Positions 15,042 to 21,864 of a DNA stretch of 27,256 nucleotides are shown here, piece after piece. The notes under the pieces are model-generated. The model did not search any database. It saw nothing but the letters and a program-made list of their open reading frames with translations, and was not told the DNA's origin. Position 1 is the stretch's first letter, and each line of letters begins with the position of its first letter. The DNA is taken from positions 1-27,256 of IMG/VR virus record IMGVR_UViG_3300032288_001685, one strand, 5' to 3'. A program made the translations under genes and the position numbers. The DNA is from a virus.

Positions 15042-16228
15042 AGCGGCTCGCGTTCCCACTCCTAGGAATCATCTTCAGCACGCTCATCTTCCTGCCAATC
15101 GTGCGCGCTGAGGACACTCCAGAGCAGGGCGTGACAATGACGGTCTATGACGGTGTGATGCTTGGTCTCGGTCCGTGGCAGCAAGAGCCGGAGCAGCCAG
15201 TCTGTTTCTCTGGCGTGGTCTCAATGATCGACTTTGACTGGGGCGGCGCATCAGCCGCAGAGGGCTGTCCTCACAACTTCTTTATGGTCCACTTCACAGG
15301 CTGGCTGACGGTGCCAGAGAGCGGCGCGTGGGAGTGGCTCAACTGGTCAGACGACGGCTGGTATATGACGCTTGATGGCGTGGTCACCATTGATGACTGG
15401 AACTTCCACGGATGCGGTGGTCACTGGTCTGGACCGAATGAGGGCTACTCGCAGCTCGTCGCAGGGCAGTCCTACGCGCTCGACATCTGGATGTTTGAGT
15501 GGGGTGGTGGTGCGTGTGCGCGTCTCTGGTACGGCGCACCAACGCTCGGCTACGGCGTCGTACCGGCTGCGTGGCTGACTACGAGCGCTCTGCCAGCGCC
15601 AACTCCAACACCGTCACCAGAGCCAAGCCCAGAGCCATCTGTTGAGCCAACGCCAGAACCAAGTCCTTCAGAAAGTCCATCGCCAGATCCTACGCCATCC
15701 GTGGAGCCATCACCATCTCCGACGCCAGAGCCGTCACCATCTGTAGAACCAACACCAAGTGAGGTGCCAAGTGTCCAACCATCGCCGATCCCATCGCCGA
15801 CTCCCACACCCAAGCCGTCGCCCACGCCTGACCCTTCGCCAGAACCTAGTGCGAGTGAGTCCGCTTCTCCTGATCCCTCTCCTCTACCTAGTGACTCACC
15901 ATCGGTAGAGCCGAGCGTGGAGCCGACACCAGAGCCGTCGCCTTCACCAGATAACATTGCGGAAGAAGCAGCAGCAGTGGTTGGCGAGACCATTGCCGCC
16001 GTGAGCGAAGCAGTTGGAGAGGCGGCAGCCGCTGTGGCTGAGACCGTCTCTCAGGCTGTGGAAGCCATCGCCAATCTCGGCAAGGATCTCTCTCCTGCTG
16101 AGAAGCAGAAGGCTGCTCCGGTTGCTGTTGCCATCGTCATCAGTCAGGTAGCGAGTGCGGCTGTCGCAGCTGCATCGAACGCCGCCAGCGCAGCCGCTGC
16201 AAGCGCAGCGAGAAAGGTAGACAAGTGA
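15038..16228 (+). CDS. Exported PA14-domain protein with proline-rich stalk
   Basis: 396-residue protein starting at GTG in a GTGA overlap. Residues 1-24 are a signal peptide: KR, a hydrophobic core, and a VRA-ED cleavage site. Residues about 35-182 match a PA14/GLEYA-type carbohydrate-binding domain, including FTGWLTVPESGAWEW and the ligand-binding-type DDGWYMTLDG at 105-114, with several paired cysteines. Residues 186-314 are a low-complexity stalk of PSPEPS/PTPEPS repeats. Residues 315-396 are Ala/Val/Glu-rich helix with a mildly hydrophobic stretch near 366-390. It should be carried to or through the host membrane. Whether it is in the virion, on the infected cell or secreted is not known. 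Confidence 0.75.
   Translation: MKRLAFPLLGIIFSTLIFLPIVRAEDTPEQGVTMTVYDGVMLGLGPWQQEPEQPVCFSGVVSMIDFDWGGASAAEGCPHNFFMVHFTGWLTVPESGAWEWLNWSDDGWYMTLDGVVTIDDWNFHGCGGHWSGPNEGYSQLVAGQSYALDIWMFEWGGGACARLWYGAPTLGYGVVPAAWLTTSALPAPTPTPSPEPSPEPSVEPTPEPSPSESPSPDPTPSVEPSPSPTPEPSPSVEPTPSEVPSVQPSPIPSPTPTPKPSPTPDPSPEPSASESASPDPSPLPSDSPSVEPSVEPTPEPSPSPDNIAEEAAAVVGETIAAVSEAVGEAAAAVAETVSQAVEAIANLGKDLSPAEKQKAAPVAVAIVISQVASAAVAAASNAASAAAASAARKVDK
15597..15949 (+). repeat. Pro/Ser/Glu/Thr codon repeat (stalk)
   Basis: Degenerate tandem repeats inside the PA14 gene encoding PSPEPS, PTPEPS and SVEPSP units. The units vary at the base level, so it is an old or selected repeat rather than a fresh tandem duplication. 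Confidence 0.7.
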
Positions 16229-16398
16229 TCAAGCGCATCATCATTGATCTCGTAGGCGGCGCGTGGACCATTCTCGGTCTGCTCTTCGCTGTCGTTGTTT
16301 TGCCAGAGGGAGACACGCAGTCCACAATGGCTACGCTGTTCGGCGGACTGACGCTGATCTGGCTAATCACTGGACCACTTAGGTGGATGGAGGAGTAA
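16225..16398 (+). CDS. Two-TM small membrane protein, holin candidate
   Basis: 57-residue reading frame with GTG start overlapping the PA14 gene stop. A positive N-terminus (IKR) is followed by a hydrophobic helix at about residues 10-26, a short acidic turn (PEGDTQS), a second helix at 35-50, and a charged tail RWMEE. This is class II holin topology. The stop overlaps the next ATG by one base. It lies two genes upstream of the endolysin. Confidence 0.65.
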   Translation: MIKRIIIDLVGGAWTILGLLFAVVVLPEGDTQSTMATLFGGLTLIWLITGPLRWMEE

Positions 16399-16649
16399 TG
16401 AGCGCAGCGGATCACATCGAGCAGATTCACGAGCAGGGCTGGACTAAGGTCAACACCGCTCCAGGCGAGTGGGTTGCACTAGTACCGAACGAGAACAACA
16501 GCGCCTTCGGCGGCACGCTCTGGCGCGTTGCAGAGGACGGCAACGAGTACGCAGAGGGATCAACCGCTGGTCATCCGGTAAGCGCCGCCTTGGACTTTGA
16601 GGCAGCCGCTCGTGCGATTGCGGTGATCATCAAGCAGGAGAACGCCTAA
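16398..16649 (+). CDS. Small protein of unknown function in lysis region
   Basis: 83-residue protein. The ATG at 16398 is preferred because GGAGG lies just upstream, although the frame is open from 16383. The sequence has IHEQGWTKVNTAPGEWVALVP, a small alpha/beta shape, and ends with a helix AAARAIAVIIKQENA. No family is recognised. It is tightly coupled to the endolysin gene (ATG overlap at 16649), so a role in lysis or cell-wall modification is possible. Confidence 0.6.
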   Translation: MSAADHIEQIHEQGWTKVNTAPGEWVALVPNENNSAFGGTLWRVAEDGNEYAEGSTAGHPVSAALDFEAAARAIAVIIKQENA

Positions 16650-17848
16650 TGCCGCTCTACCGCGTCAAGTCGCAGCTGTACGCCGACGCTGAGGCGCAGG
16701 TCAAGGGTGCCGCGAATCAGATCCTAGATGACTGCACTTGGTCATCCTGTGCCGCCGCAGTCTCGTGGGCTTCTGGCTACACGGTCGACTACAGCGCCGC
16801 TGACGGCGTGGCGGCATTCGAGAAGGCGACAGGGCGCAAGGACAAGCAAGGCGTGAACGATGCAGGCGGCTCGCTCAAGGAAGCCGTTCAGACCATCGCG
16901 GTACTCGGCGGCAAGGCGCGCTACGCGAAGTCGTGGGAGGATGCGATGGCAGCAGCCAAGCAGGGTGCCGCACTTATGGTCTGGGTGCAACAGCCAGTTG
17001 GCTACCCTGCCGACGTTCATATCTCGAAGTGGCACGACGTCTGGAAGAAGTGGTGGACAAAGAAAGACCCTGCTCACCTGAAGGCTGGCTACGGTCATAT
17101 GACGAGCGCTGCGTGGTGCGAAGACCACGGCTGGCAGTGGGCGTGTCCGACGCGCGATGACAAGCAAGCCGCGGAGAAGTACGGCGTGCCGGTCACAGAG
17201 GCGCAGCTGCGCCAGATCGCCAACAGCAAGGTCAAGGCGAAGAAGGTTGCAGTCGACTACAAGTGCCTGCTCATCGTCACGCACCCAGGCAAGGTCGCCG
17301 CTCCTGGTCCAGTTGCTACGCCAGTCGTGGCTCCAGCTCCTGTGGTCGCGCCAGTCAGCGCTCCTGCACCTGCTCCTACAATCGCCGCAGAGGTACCTAA
17401 GAGCAACGTAGAGAGGAGTTCTATGCCAAAGGCTACTAAGACAGCCGCGGTGATCGCTGACGCTGAGGAAGCGCTTCAGCGCGTGGACTGGGATGACAAG
17501 GGCAAGGAAGCCATCGCTGCGCTCGTTGAAGCCGCCAAGGCAAGCAACGGCAAGAAGGGCATCCGCGCCAAGGCAGCCGCTTCAATCGGCTGGATCATTG
17601 CCAACACCGGCATCGATGAGATGGTCGTTGAGGCGCTCCGCACAGGGCTTGGAACAGGACTAGCCATCGCCTTGGCGAGTGGCTCACAAATCACACGCCT
17701 GGACGCTGACCAAGCCGATATGATCTTTGCTGGCGCTATTGCCGCCTGCCTTCAGGTCATCGTGCGTGCGCTCAACCCTGACGATCCGAAGTTCGGTATC
17801 GGCAAGGCGAAGCAGGAGATCCGCAACGGCAACGGTCCGCACAAGTAA
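16649..17848 (+). CDS. Endolysin: cysteine peptidase-like with holin-like C-terminus
   Basis: 399-residue protein. Residues about 1-212 resemble a C39/papain-like cysteine peptidase: DDCTWSSCAAAVSWASG carries the likely nucleophile (C29, or C34), and AGYGHMTSAAW the likely H150, with acidic residues following. Residues 215-248 are a Pro/Ala/Val-rich linker. Residues 259-399 are a separate domain with two hydrophobic helices (about 325-345 and 358-380) resembling r1t-type phage holins. The peptidase would cut cell-wall peptide stems, inferred from location and motifs. An in-frame ATG at 17423 with its own ribosome site may produce the C-terminal part separately. Confidence 0.72.
   Translation: MPLYRVKSQLYADAEAQVKGAANQILDDCTWSSCAAAVSWASGYTVDYSAADGVAAFEKATGRKDKQGVNDAGGSLKEAVQTIAVLGGKARYAKSWEDAMAAAKQGAALMVWVQQPVGYPADVHISKWHDVWKKWWTKKDPAHLKAGYGHMTSAAWCEDHGWQWACPTRDDKQAAEKYGVPVTEAQLRQIANSKVKAKKVAVDYKCLLIVTHPGKVAAPGPVATPVVAPAPVVAPVSAPAPAPTIAAEVPKSNVERSSMPKATKTAAVIADAEEALQRVDWDDKGKEAIAALVEAAKASNGKKGIRAKAAASIGWIIANTGIDEMVVEALRTGLGTGLAIALASGSQITRLDADQADMIFAGAIAACLQVIVRALNPDDPKFGIGKAKQEIRNGNGPHK
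17423..17848 (+). CDS. Nested in-frame product: holin-like domain of the endolysin gene
   Basis: Possible internal translation product of 141 residues starting at codon 259 of the endolysin gene. GAGAGGAG at 17411-17418 precedes the ATG with a 4-base gap, and the start falls exactly between the proline-rich linker and the two-helix domain. The product would have a soluble N-terminal helix region, two membrane-like helices separated by DADQAD, and a charged tail. Translation from this site is inferred, not proven. Confidence 0.45.
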   Translation: MPKATKTAAVIADAEEALQRVDWDDKGKEAIAALVEAAKASNGKKGIRAKAAASIGWIIANTGIDEMVVEALRTGLGTGLAIALASGSQITRLDADQADMIFAGAIAACLQVIVRALNPDDPKFGIGKAKQEIRNGNGPHK

Positions 17849-17851
17849 ATC

Positions 17852-18007
17852 GTGCCAGTTCGAGTTGCCAAGCCGTTCGGCAACTGCTCGGTCTGCGAGA
17901 TGGTCGCTAGGGTCTGGGAGGTTGAGTCCGCAGGCGAGCTGCTCTGTGGGGTCTGCCTCCGGCTCCTGGTAGCGATCAGCCTAGAGGACTTGTCTCAGCC
18001 GTCCTAG
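17852..18007 (+). CDS. Small zinc-ribbon protein
   Basis: 51-residue reading frame with GTG start three bases after the endolysin stop. It has two CxxC pairs (NCSVC and LCGVC) 17 residues apart, typical of a zinc ribbon, followed by a hydrophobic helix CLRLLVAISLEDL. No good ribosome site is visible, so translation would depend on coupling to the endolysin. It ends right before the strong terminator-like hairpin. Function unknown. Confidence 0.5.
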   Translation: MPVRVAKPFGNCSVCEMVARVWEVESAGELLCGVCLRLLVAISLEDLSQPS

Positions 18008-18014
18008 GCGGCTT

Positions 18015-18044
18015 CCCCTGGGTGGTCCCTCCTCCACCCAGGGG
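18015..18044 (+). terminator. Strong terminator-like hairpin at end of lysis block
   Basis: Perfect 11-bp GC-rich stem CCCCTGGGTGG / CCACCCAGGGG with loop TCCCTCCT. No T-run follows, as in many actinobacterial terminators. It lies 8 bases after the last lysis-region gene and about 50 bases before the early promoter, an ideal place to stop late transcription. Confidence 0.75.
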
Positions 18045-18095
18045 GCTATCCACCCTGCATAAAACATATTCACCCCACCCCTTGTGCTTTAGGGG

Positions 18096-18125
18096 TTGAC
18101 GGCTGCTTGCCGTTGAGCGTATGCT
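18096..18125 (+). promoter_or_regulatory. Sigma70-type early promoter with inverted repeat
   Basis: TTGACG (18096-18101), an 18-base gap and TATGCT (18120-18125). An inverted repeat ACGGC-TGCTT-GCCGT (18099-18113) overlaps the -35 box and spacer and could be an operator. The upstream stretch 18060-18072 is A/T-rich, like an UP element. It is the best promoter in the window and precedes the early genes. Confidence 0.7.
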
Positions 18126-18177
18126 GACCAAGTCAGGCAGGACTCAGCCAATCGGCTGGACTGACAAGGAGGTCAAG

Positions 18178-18462
18178 ATGAGCAAGCGACTAGAGATCCT
18201 CAAGGACAAGCTCGCCAAGCAGGAAGCGCACGTTGCTCGGATGACAGAGTTCGATCCAAAGCAGCGCAGCATCAAGGCTGCGGTTGCTATCGCCGAGATG
18301 TACCGCGAGCGCCTTGCAAAGTTGGAAGGCGAACTCGCAGCGGAGTTGCCAATCAGCCACCTATCAGAGGAGACGCAGGTGGCAATCGGTGCGCGCCGAT
18401 TGGAGACGCTCGGTATGACCCTTGATGAGCAGATGGACAATCTGCTCAGCCTGGAAGATTAG
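18178..18462 (+). CDS. Small coiled-coil protein, first early gene
   Basis: 94-residue protein. The ATG at 18178 follows a full AAGGAGGT ribosome site, whereas the in-frame ATG at 18121 lies inside the -10 box and is not usable. The sequence is charged and helical (KRLEILKDKLAKQEAHVARM, MYRERLAKLEGELAAEL), ending DEQMDNLLSLED. It is likely a coiled-coil dimer. Its position as the first gene after the promoter and its very strong ribosome site suggest early, high expression, perhaps a host-takeover protein. Family not recognised. Confidence 0.72.
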   Translation: MSKRLEILKDKLAKQEAHVARMTEFDPKQRSIKAAVAIAEMYRERLAKLEGELAAELPISHLSEETQVAIGARRLETLGMTLDEQMDNLLSLED

Positions 18463-18476
18463 GTAGAGGAGGATTG

Positions 18477-18587
18477 ATGATGCTCGCAGCAATCAAGACC
18501 GGAATCATCCGCGGAGTGATCCTGGCACTGTACGCAGTGATCGGCTATCTCTTCGCCTATGTAGCAATGGGAGGACGAGTTCTATGA
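18477..18587 (+). CDS. 36-residue single-TM protein
   Basis: Reading frame starting ATGATG, 7 bases after AGAGGAGG. It has a short amphipathic start (MMLAAIKTGIIRG), one membrane helix (about residues 13-31) and a short tail GGRVL. Its stop overlaps the next ATG (ATGA). Strong start signals support translation. Function unknown. Confidence 0.6.
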   Translation: MMLAAIKTGIIRGVILALYAVIGYLFAYVAMGGRVL

Positions 18588-18754
18588 AGGTCAACCGAAA
18601 GACCACGCCAAAGATGGTGGTGCGACCGCACTTTGTCAGCGACTACGAGCGACTCGAACGAGAAGCTCACAACCGCGAACGCTTCAACCAGACAGTCGCC
18701 GTGATGGCGTTCTGGGTGTTGATTGTCCTGGTGTGGAAGTTGGTTGCACGATGA
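18584..18754 (+). CDS. Small membrane-anchored basic protein
   Basis: 56-residue reading frame in ATGA overlaps at both ends. The first about 36 residues are basic and charged (KVNRKTTPK, DYERLEREAHNRERF). A C-terminal membrane helix at about 38-53 follows, ending in AR. It probably sits on the inner face of the host membrane. Family not recognised. Confidence 0.6.
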   Translation: MKVNRKTTPKMVVRPHFVSDYERLEREAHNRERFNQTVAVMAFWVLIVLVWKLVAR

Positions 18755-18882
18755 GGTGCGCCTACTGCAAGTCACCGATCAAGCCGAAGTCAACGCAGAA
18801 GCGTGACCAGATCTGCGGCGTCTGCTGGGCGCTGCTGATCCAGATCGCCAAGAGCCAGCCAGTATTTGGGAGGACACAGTGA
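18751..18882 (+). CDS. Small zinc-ribbon protein
   Basis: 43-residue reading frame overlapping both neighbours by four bases. It has CAYC and CGVC pairs separated by 15 residues, a compact zinc ribbon, then a hydrophobic helix WALLIQIAK. Gene coupling supports translation. Function unknown. Confidence 0.58.
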   Translation: MRCAYCKSPIKPKSTQKRDQICGVCWALLIQIAKSQPVFGRTQ

Positions 18883-19091
18883 CCAAGTGGAAGTGCAGCA
18901 TCTGCGCTAGGCAGATGCAGACAGAGACCAAGCCAAGCCTGATCGAGCGTCTCTGTCCTGACTGCTGCGTCAGTCATTGGCAGAAGGTCGTAGAGATCTA
19001 CAAGACAGGCGATGAGGATCGCTTGGCAATCGCCAAGAGCAAGCTGCGCGCCGCGCAGCAGGCATTGAAGAAGACACAGGAGGTCAAGTGA
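18879..19091 (+). CDS. Small zinc-finger protein
   Basis: 70-residue protein, GTG start in a GTGA overlap with GGGAGG upstream. It has CSIC and CPDCC cysteine groups about 20 residues apart, followed by a helix (HWQKVVEIYKTGDEDRLAIA) and a basic C-terminal helix. It is likely a DNA- or protein-binding module. It directly precedes and overlaps the exonuclease gene, so it may be an accessory of the recombination set. Confidence 0.65.
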   Translation: MTKWKCSICARQMQTETKPSLIERLCPDCCVSHWQKVVEIYKTGDEDRLAIAKSKLRAAQQALKKTQEVK

Positions 19092-20050
19092 GCAAGCGAT
19101 ACGAGTTCATTAGCGCGCCGCAGCGCAGCCCTGAGTGGTTCGAGATCCGCAAGGGCGGCATCACCGCCACCGGTATCACCGCCATCAACGGCACCTCACC
19201 GTACAAGACCGCATACCGCCTCTGGGCGGAGTTGACTGGTCAGGTTGGTGAGCAGGCAGCAGGTGCAGCAGCACAGCGCGGTCAGTTGCTAGAGCAGGCA
19301 GTTGCCGACTACTACAGCGCCGAGACCGGCAAGAAGCTGCGGAAGTCGAACGGCATCGTCCGACTCAAAGAGCATCCGTGGGCGATGGCGTCGCTAGACC
19401 GCACCATCGTTGGTGACCCTGAGGGCTTGGTAGAGATCAAGACCTCAACGAGCAGCCGCTGGCAGATCTATCCAGTGCCGCCTGAGTACGTTGACCAGGT
19501 GCAGTGGCAGATGTTTGTGACTGGTGCCAAGTACGCCGATGTGGCAGTCCTACTCTCAGGGCTGGTCTTCCGCATTGAGCGCGTAGAGGCTGACCCTGTC
19601 TACCAGACGATGCTCTTCGATAAGGCGGTTGCGTTCCGTGAACTGGTCGCCAGTGGCACACCGCCACCTCTGACCGGCAACGACAGCGACACGCTCGCAG
19701 AGGTCAAGCCGCAGAGTGGCAACACCTACACGGTCGCTGATCCGCAGCTCGATCACATCGCGCGCCTCTACATCGAAGCGAAGGCTGAGGCAGAGGCTGC
19801 CGATGCTGCACTCAAGGAGATGGCAATCGCCATCAAGGAGGCAATCGGTGAAGGCGAAGGTGTAAAGGGTCAAGGTTGGCTTGCCACCTGGAAGCAGAAT
19901 AAGAGCAGCACCAAGGTGGACTGGAAGTCTGTTGCTGAAGTGTTCGAGTACATCGCTCCAGACACTTATCAGCGCGCAGTCTCGGTTGCTACCAAAGAGA
20001 CGCCAGGGGCGCGTGTGTTCCGAGTCTTCGGTCGTGACGATGCATCCTAA
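19088..20050 (+). CDS. YqaJ-like viral recombinase (lambda exonuclease-like)
   Basis: 320-residue nuclease of the YqaJ/lambda exonuclease type. Motifs include RSPEWFEIRKGGITAT (residues 13-28), the glycine-rich RGQLLEQAV, ASLDRTI with D104, and EIKTS with E116 and K118 forming the PD-(D/E)XK centre. The enzyme should resect double-stranded ends 5' to 3' for the annealase encoded two genes downstream. The C-terminal third is helical, with an Ala/Glu-rich coiled-coil region, and ends in a short beta segment. GTG start in a GTGA overlap. Confidence 0.88.
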   Translation: MSKRYEFISAPQRSPEWFEIRKGGITATGITAINGTSPYKTAYRLWAELTGQVGEQAAGAAAQRGQLLEQAVADYYSAETGKKLRKSNGIVRLKEHPWAMASLDRTIVGDPEGLVEIKTSTSSRWQIYPVPPEYVDQVQWQMFVTGAKYADVAVLLSGLVFRIERVEADPVYQTMLFDKAVAFRELVASGTPPPLTGNDSDTLAEVKPQSGNTYTVADPQLDHIARLYIEAKAEAEAADAALKEMAIAIKEAIGEGEGVKGQGWLATWKQNKSSTKVDWKSVAEVFEYIAPDTYQRAVSVATKETPGARVFRVFGRDDAS

Positions 20051-20639
20051 GGAGATCCGGCTGACCGACGTTGAGGTGCGTCTGGCTACGGACTGGACGA
20101 ACGCCAAGCAGGCGTTCAAGAAGCAGCACCGCGTAGTGGATCAGTGGTACGACCGCAACAGCAACTCGGCAGCCGTTGACCTGATGGGTCGCCTTGGCGA
20201 GATCGCCGCGTGCCGTGCTCTGGATCTGGACTGGTCAACAGTGTTGGACTGGGAGATCCGACCGGAGGGCGATAGCGGCATTGACTTTGTCGCCTATGGC
20301 TATCGGTGGGATGTCAAGACATCAACGCTGCGCGACCTGATCTTCAACAGCACTGAGCACTTCAAGGCAGACGTTGCGTTGCTCGTGCAGCTCGTTGGTG
20401 ATCGACAGCGACCAGAAGATCCAGCGTCGGTGTGGCGCGTCTGGGGCGTGTGCTCTCAGGCAAAGTTCCAACGTGACTGCGTTGAGCACGTCTATGACGA
20501 GCGAAAGCGCGTGAAGGTCACCAATGACAAACTGGTGTCGGTAGATGAGTTCTTTGCTCGTCTCGGTGCTGGAGTAGGCAATGCGCGAGCGCCTCATCAA
20601 GACTCGCGCCTAGTAGTTCAGGAGGGAAGCAATGAGTAA
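20040..20639 (+). CDS. PD-(D/E)XK nuclease-like protein
   Basis: 199-residue protein from the ATG at 20040, which overlaps the exonuclease stop by 11 bases. This ATG lacks a clear ribosome site, while GGAG sits 7 bases before a CTG at 20061, so the true start is unsure. The core RLGEIAACRAL (E54), SGIDFVAYG (D82) and RWDVKTST (D91, K93) has the order and spacing of a PD-(D/E)XK nuclease. It lies between the exonuclease and the annealase, indicating a role in recombination or DNA processing. Confidence 0.68.
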   Translation: MHPKEIRLTDVEVRLATDWTNAKQAFKKQHRVVDQWYDRNSNSAAVDLMGRLGEIAACRALDLDWSTVLDWEIRPEGDSGIDFVAYGYRWDVKTSTLRDLIFNSTEHFKADVALLVQLVGDRQRPEDPASVWRVWGVCSQAKFQRDCVEHVYDERKRVKVTNDKLVSVDEFFARLGAGVGNARAPHQDSRLVVQEGSNE

Positions 20640-21357
20640 GCAAATCGCAGCGGCACTCGCAGCGCCTTTTACCGGAGCCGATCTGAAGACGCGCCCAGGG
20701 CGCGGCGGAATGACCTTCACCTACGCCGACGCGCGAGCCGTAGCTCAACGCCTAGACGATGTTCTAGGGCTGGCTGGCTGGCAGTTCGAGGTTGAGGTTG
20801 CCGACGCGGCACGCTCAGTCGTTCACGGCACTTTGGTTGCCGTCATTGAAGGCGTGACCACCGTCCGAGAGGACTTCGGTTATCCAAACAGCGCTCAGGA
20901 TGACGAGCCGCTCAAGTCTGCTGCCAGCGACGCGCTACGCCGCTGCGCTGCTCAGATTGGCGTGGGGCGGTCTCTTTATGCGTCAGGCACAGGAACGAGC
21001 CTCTCCGTGGCTCCTAGGGCGGTCTCCGTTGATTCTGTGAGCCATTCTCAGCCGTCGGTTTCTACGAACGATCCAGTGGTAGCAGCCGCAATGCTCTTCG
21101 CGGAGGGTGAATGCCCAGACCATCGCACCGCTTGGTCGCACAAGCCTGCCGGTGTCAGCAAGGCTGGCAGGGCGTACAACGCCTTCTACGCCTGCTCTGG
21201 CAAGTCGAACGGCGACTTCTGCAAGAGGAAGCCGAGCATCGCGTGGGTCAATGCCCAGGTGCGCGATGAGGGTGAGGCGATGCTCGCCGCCAAGGCGAAG
21301 GGTCTGCACGATGGCAACCCTGCGCTAGAGACCGCGCTAGAGGAACTGCCGTTCTAG
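20632..21357 (+). CDS. Rad52-like single-strand annealing protein
   Basis: 241-residue protein with AGGAGG before its ATG. Residues 1-125 match the Rad52/Rad22 annealase core: AALAAPFTGADLKTRPGRGG, TYADARAVAQRLDDVLGLAGW, and DEPLKSAASDALRRCAAQIGVG with the conserved DALRRCA helix. A Ser/Val-rich link follows. The C-terminal 75 residues hold a cysteine/histidine module (CPDH, CSGKSNGDFC) that is probably a zinc finger binding single-stranded DNA. It partners with the YqaJ-like exonuclease in phage recombination. Confidence 0.82.
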   Translation: MSKQIAAALAAPFTGADLKTRPGRGGMTFTYADARAVAQRLDDVLGLAGWQFEVEVADAARSVVHGTLVAVIEGVTTVREDFGYPNSAQDDEPLKSAASDALRRCAAQIGVGRSLYASGTGTSLSVAPRAVSVDSVSHSQPSVSTNDPVVAAAMLFAEGECPDHRTAWSHKPAGVSKAGRAYNAFYACSGKSNGDFCKRKPSIAWVNAQVRDEGEAMLAAKAKGLHDGNPALETALEELPF

Positions 21358-21374
21358 TCAACGGCATCATCTAC

Positions 21375-21411
21375 GGCTGGGAGAGACTGGCGACCTCCAC
21401 CTCTCCCAGCC
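21375..21411 (+). terminator. Terminator/attenuator-like hairpin
   Basis: Perfect 11-bp stem GGCTGGGAGAG / CTCTCCCAGCC around a 15-base interior containing TGG and CCA that can pair again, leaving CGACCT at the tip. No T-run. It fills the gap between the annealase and the replication gene and lies about 10 bases before that gene's AGGAGG ribosome site. Confidence 0.65.
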
Positions 21412-21429
21412 ACTAACACAGGAGGACAT

Positions 21430-21864
21430 ATGGTTTGGTTCAAGTGGGTAGCAAACGCACACCGAGACGCAGAGATCTCGGCGCTGACGGATACGCAGTT
21501 CCGCGCGTTCATCACGATCATCGGAGAGGTGAAGCTGCTGCGCTCCGGCGGAGTCTTCAAGAACCGACAGCACCTCAAGACCGTCATTGGTCCACGCCTC
21601 TTCAGGGGTGTGGAAGGGTTGTTGAAAAGTGGTCTGCTGACAGAATCTGGAGACGGCGTCATCGCCGTGTCGAACTACTCTCGCTATCAAGTCGACCCCA
21701 CGTCGACTGCTCGTGGACAAAAGTGGCGAGATCAAAACAGGGGTAGGTCAACGGACAGAGAAAGAGAAGGAGAAGGAGATAAGAATAGAACCCCTATATC
21801 CCCTAAGCGCTCTGGCTCTGGACGGCTCACGCCGATTGGAGAAATCCTTGGAGTGAAGCGCTAA
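21430..21864 (+). CDS. Winged-helix replication protein (probable initiator)
   Basis: 144-residue protein, ATG with AGGAGG upstream. Residues 1-80 (MVWFKWVANAHRDAEISALT, then FRAFITIIGEVKLLRSGG, LHL-type helix, GLLKSGLL) resemble the N-terminal winged helix of phage replisome-organiser/DnaD-type proteins. The rest is basic and charged, with DREREGEGDK encoded by a 23-base all-purine run. It ends GRLTPIGEILGVKR, and the protein is shorter than typical initiators of this group. It probably binds the phage origin and recruits host helicase, inferred from fold and place. Confidence 0.65.
   Translation: MVWFKWVANAHRDAEISALTDTQFRAFITIIGEVKLLRSGGVFKNRQHLKTVIGPRLFRGVEGLLKSGLLTESGDGVIAVSNYSRYQVDPTSTARGQKWRDQNRGRSTDREREGEGDKNRTPISPKRSGSGRLTPIGEILGVKR
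21757..21790 (+). other. Purine-rich tract inside replication gene, origin candidate
   Basis: Run of 23 purines (21757-21779), then T and more purines to 21790, then C-runs flanking CTATAT. Strand-asymmetric tracts inside initiator genes mark origins in lambda-type phages. Here it is only a candidate, with no clear iterons. Confidence 0.3.

Noticed and set aside
15550-15993. 147-residue Gly/Ser/Asp-rich minus-strand frame
   Set aside because: Antisense of the PSPEPS repeat in the PA14 gene, so its repeats are a by-product of that stalk.
18121-18177. Upstream ATG for the first early gene
   Set aside because: The ATG is part of the -10 box, and the ATG at 18178 has a full AAGGAGGT ribosome site.
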